Source: CAZSWS01 sp964610765
Lineage (GTDB): Bacteria > Bacteroidota > Bacteroidia > Bacteroidales > Tannerellaceae
DNA length: 55,048 nucleotides
Direction: 5' to 3'
NCBI GenBank assembly: GCA_964610765.1
Contig: CAZSWS010000010.1
Span: 1-55,048 of the forward strand
Positions 52,587-55,048 of this stretch are shown here, piece by piece (position 1 is the first letter of the stretch; the number at the start of each line of letters is the position of its first letter). A program made the position numbers and the translations under genes. Under the pieces are notes generated by a model that was not told the origin of the DNA, did not search any database, and worked only from the letters and a program-made list of their open reading frames with translations.

Positions 52587-52775
52587 TTACTTGATTTCTT
52601 TATGAATAGTCATTTTTCTCATGATTGGATTGTATTTCTTCAACTCCAATCGTTGAGTAGTATTCTTTCTGTTCTTCATTGTGATATATCTTGAAGTTCC
52701 CGGAAGACCACTCTCTTTGTGCTCAGTGCATTCTAGAATCACTTGCACTCTGTTTCCTTTCACTTTCTTTCCCAT
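52587..52775 (-). CDS. rpmG: 50S ribosomal protein L33
   Basis: A 62-residue large-subunit protein (bL33): VQVILECTEHKESGLPGTSRYITMKNRKNTTQRLELKKYNPIMRKMTIHKEIK covers the whole family pattern. Only one of the four zinc-binding cysteines remains (ECTEHK), and the second CxxC is replaced by NPIM. It is therefore the zinc-independent C-minus type. It lies 23 bases after rpmB. Confidence 0.96.
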   Translation of the reverse strand: MGKKVKGNRVQVILECTEHKESGLPGTSRYITMKNRKNTTQRLELKKYNPIMRKMTIHKEIK

Positions 52776-52798
52776 TTCCTATGTTCTTTAAGTATTTA

Positions 52799-53032
52799 TT
52801 ATAAATAACCTTTTTCAGCGGCTTTCTTAATAGCTGCATCCAAACCTACTTTGTTTATGATACGTAGTCCTGCAGCTGAAACATTCAAGCTGATCCAAAT
52901 CTCTTCTTCTACCCAATAAAACTTCTTTGTAAAGAGGTTTACATTGAATTTACGTTTCGTTCTTCTATTTGAGTGGGAAACATTGTTTCCAACCATTGCT
53001 CTCTTTCCGGTTATTTGACAAATCTTCGACAT
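52799..53032 (-). CDS. rpmB: 50S ribosomal protein L28
   Basis: A 77-residue large-subunit protein (bL28): SKICQITGKRAMVGNNVSHS at the start, RRTKRKFNVNLFTKKFYW in the core and LRIINKVGLDAAIKKA at the end. A single Cys remains, so this too is the zinc-free form. First gene of the unit, with a strong promoter at 53082-53113 and a leader of about 45 bases. A second TAnnTTTG (TAAATTTG, 53047-53054) lies closer to the start. Confidence 0.96.
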   Translation of the reverse strand: MSKICQITGKRAMVGNNVSHSNRRTKRKFNVNLFTKKFYWVEEEIWISLNVSAAGLRIINKVGLDAAIKKAAEKGYL

Positions 53033-53081
53033 TGCTATATTTTTTGCAAATTTACTTTATTAATTCCTTCTAAACAGGGCG

Positions 53082-53113
53082 CAAAGATAAAAACATATTT
53101 CCATCCGTGCAAA
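53082..53113 (-). promoter_or_regulatory. Promoter of rpmB
   Basis: On the minus strand TTTG (53110-53113), 20-bp spacer, TATCTTTG (53082-53089). Confidence 0.75.
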
Positions 53114-53208
53114 CAGAACCTGTATTTTATTTCATGAATTTTCAACGAAAGAGCATCACAATCGAGAAATCACGAAAGCTGTCAAGGTCAGCAGCTTATT
53201 TATTATTG

Positions 53209-53292
53209 TACGCAGGATGAGATTTGAACTCACACACCGTTGCCGGCACTACCCCCTCAAAGTAGCGTGTCTACCAATTCCACCACCTGCGC
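53209..53292 (-). tRNA. tRNA-Leu (GAG)
   Basis: 84 bases with acceptor GCGCAGG pairing CCTGCGT (one G-U), the class II long variable arm, and D-loop phrase GAATTGGTAGAC. The anticodon loop TTGAGGG gives GAG. Discriminator A at 53209; CCA is not encoded. Confidence 0.93.
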
Positions 53293-53317
53293 GTAAATAT
53301 CTAAAGAGCTCCTTTTG

Positions 53318-53400
53318 TGCCCGGAACAGGAATCGAACCTGCACGGCTATTAACCACTCGCACCTGAAACGAGCGCGTCTACCAATTCCGCCACCCGGGC
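53318..53400 (-). tRNA. tRNA-Leu (CAG)
   Basis: 83 bases with acceptor GCCCGGG pairing TCCGGGC and a long variable arm. The anticodon loop TTCAGGT gives CAG. The T loop GGTTCGATTCC is intact. CCA is not encoded. Confidence 0.94.
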
Positions 53401-53410
53401 CTTAGAATAT

Positions 53411-53431
53411 AAAAAAGCGGCTCTTAGCCGC
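53411..53431 (-). terminator. Terminator-like hairpin between tRNA-Gly and tRNA-Leu
   Basis: On the minus strand GCGGCT, a 3-base loop and AGCCGC are followed by six T. It lies downstream of tRNA-Gly and only ten bases before tRNA-Leu (CAG). Confidence 0.75.
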
Positions 53432-53452
53432 ATCTTTCACTCCTAAAATATG

Positions 53453-53525
53453 AGCGGAAAACGAGACTCGAACTCGCGACCCCAACCTTGGCAAGGTTGT
53501 GCTCTACCAACTGAGCTATTTCCGC
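53453..53525 (-). tRNA. tRNA-Gly (GCC)
   Basis: 73 bases with acceptor GCGGAAA pairing TTTCCGC. The anticodon stem is CAACC/GGTTG with loop TTGCCAA giving GCC, the T loop is GAGTTCGAGTC, and the discriminator is U as usual for bacterial Gly tRNA. CCA is not encoded. Confidence 0.95.
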
Positions 53526-53536
53526 ATTTGTGCGTG

Positions 53537-53567
53537 CAAAGATAGCGCATATTTTTTATTCTTCAAA
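53537..53567 (-). promoter_or_regulatory. Promoter of the tRNA cluster
   Basis: On the minus strand TTTG (53564-53567), exactly 19 bp, TATCTTTG (53537-53544), 11 bases before tRNA-Gly. Confidence 0.8.
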
Positions 53568-54067
53568 TACTTGGCTTCTATTTTCTCCTTATTTTTCCTA
53601 TCATGACTAAAACCGGCTTTTAAAAAGCATAAGAACACTTCGTGCCAAACCACAATGATCTCCCCTATGCGCAGTTTTTCCCGTATTCAGACACCGTACT
53701 AGCTGCGGCTACCATCAATGACAGGCTTAACAACACCAATATTGAATACCTACAGCATTCCAACCCCTATATATGATGTTGTTCTACCGATATATAATCC
53801 CTCCGGGATAAAGAAGCGGTCGTCCTTATACAAACAAATACAAAATACCACCCCTGGTCATTCGTACATCAAACACAATCGATTCCGCATCAAGTGCGGG
53901 GTTACGAGCAGGAGAGTGCAGAATGACTATCAAACAGTACAAGATGACAAGCCCTAACGGATAATGAAACAGCAGATGTAAACCTTTTTAGTAAGGAAGC
54001 AAACAAATAAAACACCTACTAACAGTATCTGGCTAGCATATAGGCATTTAATAAAAACGATAGTAAC
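53568..54067. other. Gene-poor stretch
   Basis: About 500 bases with no convincing gene. It contains a decayed palindromic element (53857-53927). Base composition is patchier and richer in GC islands than other intergenic DNA in the window. A 79-codon plus-strand frame at 53718-53957 runs across that element and is not credible as a gene. Confidence 0.6.
53857..53927. repeat. Possible remnant of a small palindromic mobile element
   Basis: Terminal inverted repeats GTCATTC (53857-53863) and GAATGAC (53921-53927) enclose a hairpin CCGCA-TCAAG-TGCGG (53885-53899). The arrangement resembles MITE-like dispersed elements that carry this type of hairpin. There is no coding capacity. Confidence 0.45.
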
Positions 54068-54166
54068 AACTAATCTTTTAACCCGGGTTGAAAGAGCTTT
54101 CAACAAGCGTCAAAAGCTCTTTCAACGACTGTCAAAAGAGCTTTTAACGAGGGTTAAAAGGTTAGT
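54068..54166 (-). repeat. Four-unit palindromic tandem array (copy B)
   Basis: Four 22-bp hairpin units lie at 54073-54094, 54095-54116, 54117-54138 and 54139-54160, built like copy A at the left end. On the minus strand the arms run CTTTTAAC/GTTAAAAG, CTTTTGAC/GTTGAAAG twice, then CTTTCAAC/GTTAAAAG, with loops CCTC, AGTC, GCTT and CCGG. It is framed by ACTAA and TTAGTT when read that way. It begins 27 bases past the stop of the CDGSH gene and is followed by a T-rich stretch, so it could be its 3' structure. Confidence 0.9.
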
Positions 54167-54193
54167 CGAATAGGGCAAACACACAAAGTCCCC

Positions 54194-54907
54194 CTACTCT
54201 TTATCATTAAAGCCTATACGCACATGACTAGCATCACAGAAAGGCATATTGGCTGATGCACCACAACGGCAAAGAGCCACCCGATTTCTTCTTTCATACA
54301 CCAAACCGTCTGCACTTATTAACTGATGTGCACCACGCACATAAAGTCCGGCACTTACTTTTTTCTCCGGATCCTGCCCTACTGCAATAACAGGCTCATA
54401 ATCATCTTCCAACAATTCCCCATCAACAACCACTGTCAGACGACCGGCAGGGCATGCTTTCGCACCCTCAATTGCTTCGCGAGCATTTTCCGAATCACCC
54501 GATGCCTCAGCCAATGTCCATACATCACCCCGCTCACGATGACAAAACCGGGCAAAAGAACACCGCTCGTCATCCAACAAATCCATCGCCTCTCCTTCAT
54601 ATCGTTCAGCTCTATCCAAATACGGACTGTTATCCGCCTGCTCAGTTCCGTCAAATCCGGCTTCTACATGAGCACCATCACAAAACGGCTTATTCTTTGA
54701 CTTCCCACAGCGACACAGATAGTAAATTTCTTGGGGTTCAAACACCTTTGTTTCAACAGCAGTCAAAATACCTTCTTTTCTTAACGAGGTTTCTTCTATC
54801 AACCTTCTCAAGCCTTTCACGGCATAAGGTCCATGAGGCAAAATTTCGATTCTCAACATAGGATAATTGGTTTTAGTATATGTATAACTAGTTATAAAAC
54901 GTTTCAT
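54194..54907 (-). CDS. Dual CDGSH / 4Fe-4S mono-cluster iron-sulfur protein
   Basis: A 237-residue soluble protein with three cluster-binding segments. Near residue 65 lies CRCGKSKNKPFCDGAH, a CDGSH [2Fe-2S] site (three Cys, one His). In the middle is CSFARFCHRE with CPAGRL about 45 residues later, matching the Fer4_19 (DUF1271) divergent cluster. Near the C terminus is a second CDGSH site, CRCGASANMPFCDASH. CDGSH proteins handle redox or cluster transfer. The start is uncertain: the promoter at 54925-54953 rules out the longest frame, leaving ATG 54907 (chosen) or ATG 54859. Copy B of the repeat array follows. Confidence 0.85.
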   Translation of the reverse strand: MKRFITSYTYTKTNYPMLRIEILPHGPYAVKGLRRLIEETSLRKEGILTAVETKVFEPQEIYYLCRCGKSKNKPFCDGAHVEAGFDGTEQADNSPYLDRAERYEGEAMDLLDDERCSFARFCHRERGDVWTLAEASGDSENAREAIEGAKACPAGRLTVVVDGELLEDDYEPVIAVGQDPEKKVSAGLYVRGAHQLISADGLVYERRNRVALCRCGASANMPFCDASHVRIGFNDKE

Positions 54908-54924
54908 TTCACATACTTGAAAAA

Positions 54925-54953
54925 CAAAAGTAAAACAGGAATTGTTCTCCAAA
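54925..54953 (-). promoter_or_regulatory. Promoter of the CDGSH gene
   Basis: On the minus strand TTTG (54950-54953), 17 bp, TACTTTTG (54925-54932). Initiation near 54918 lies inside the longest open frame, so the true start is further in. Confidence 0.65.
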
Positions 54954-55022
54954 CGGTTCATATCCATTTGCTCACGAAACAGAAAACTATTGTACCATAG
55001 AGATAATTCACATGGTTAGTCG

Positions 55023-55030
55023 TATCTTTG
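55023..55030 (+). promoter_or_regulatory. Candidate -7 box for a gene beyond the right edge
   Basis: TATCTTTG matches TAnnTTTG on the plus strand, 18 bases before the window ends. No -33 partner at the ideal distance. Confidence 0.4.
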
Positions 55031-55048
55031 CGCAAAATTCGATCAACA

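Noticed and set aside
53718..53957. 79-codon plus-strand gene
   Set aside because: No family resemblance, no promoter, no leader; it crosses the palindromic remnant and looks like chance in a gene-poor area.

Overview
The window reads as a chromosome segment of a Bacteroidales bacterium, most likely a low-GC Bacteroides. The evidence is a SusC/SusD pair, TonB-linked and LES-type lipoproteins, a Bacteroidetes-only ribosomal neighbour (DUF4295) beside rpmB/rpmG, DUF4494 and DUF4835 genes, an absence of Shine-Dalgarno leaders, and many promoters of the Bacteroides type (TTTG or TTG, 16-20 bp spacer, TAnnTTTG). Almost everything is housekeeping. No phage, insertion sequence, CRISPR array or recent genomic island is visible. 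Two runs of 100 N (34072-34171 and 37055-37154) are scaffold gaps.

Layout. 1-356: a four-unit palindromic repeat array and a leader. 357-2690 (+): a HAD phosphatase and dnaB. 2757-6296 (-): a DUF1080 protein, ettA and mltG. 6527-7381 (+): a pyridoxal kinase. 7466-12680 (-): a tricorn-type protease, a small lipoprotein and trmN6, the last back to back with lon (+). 15330-17597: divergent tdh (-) and kbl (+), the threonine-to-glycine route, followed by a PHP phosphatase and fhs (one-carbon entry). 20293-27693 (-): a lipid A deacylase-like porin, nifJ, an AAA ATPase with an unusual palindrome around its promoter, and ilvE. 27986-33997 (-): susC, susD and a discoidin-like lipoprotein. 34238-38299 (-): dnaG, natA-like and natB-like genes as one unit. 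38627-40036 (+): an MFS transporter. 40116-41414 (-): folC. 41559-44191 (+): PIN-PhoH, DUF4494 and yggS. 44206-52236 (-): an eight-gene run from dnaN through exonuclease, Fe-ADH, coaBC, DUF4835, recN and rlmB to folB. 52418-53032 (-): rpmB, rpmG and DUF4295. 53209-53525 (-): tRNA-Gly, tRNA-Leu and tRNA-Leu. 53526-54193: a gene-poor stretch with a decayed palindromic element and the second copy of the repeat array. 54194-54907 (-): a CDGSH iron-sulfur protein.

The most unusual non-coding signal is the pair of arrays at 12-111 and 54068-54166. Each holds four 22-bp hairpin units with conserved 8-nt arms and variable 4-nt loops, framed by ACTAA and TTAGT ends. The right copy is in opposite orientation to the left. 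In that shared orientation the arm changes keep pairing through G-U wobble, which suggests selection for folded RNA or single-stranded DNA. Second is a nested palindrome with 12-bp arms bracketing the promoter of the ATPase gene at 26575. Third, the CoaBC decarboxylase half lacks both the Asn and the Cys normally needed at the active site.

In many genes the true ATG lies a few codons inside the longest open frame. The apparent upstream TTG start is in several cases the last three bases of the promoter's -7 box, and I trimmed starts accordingly.
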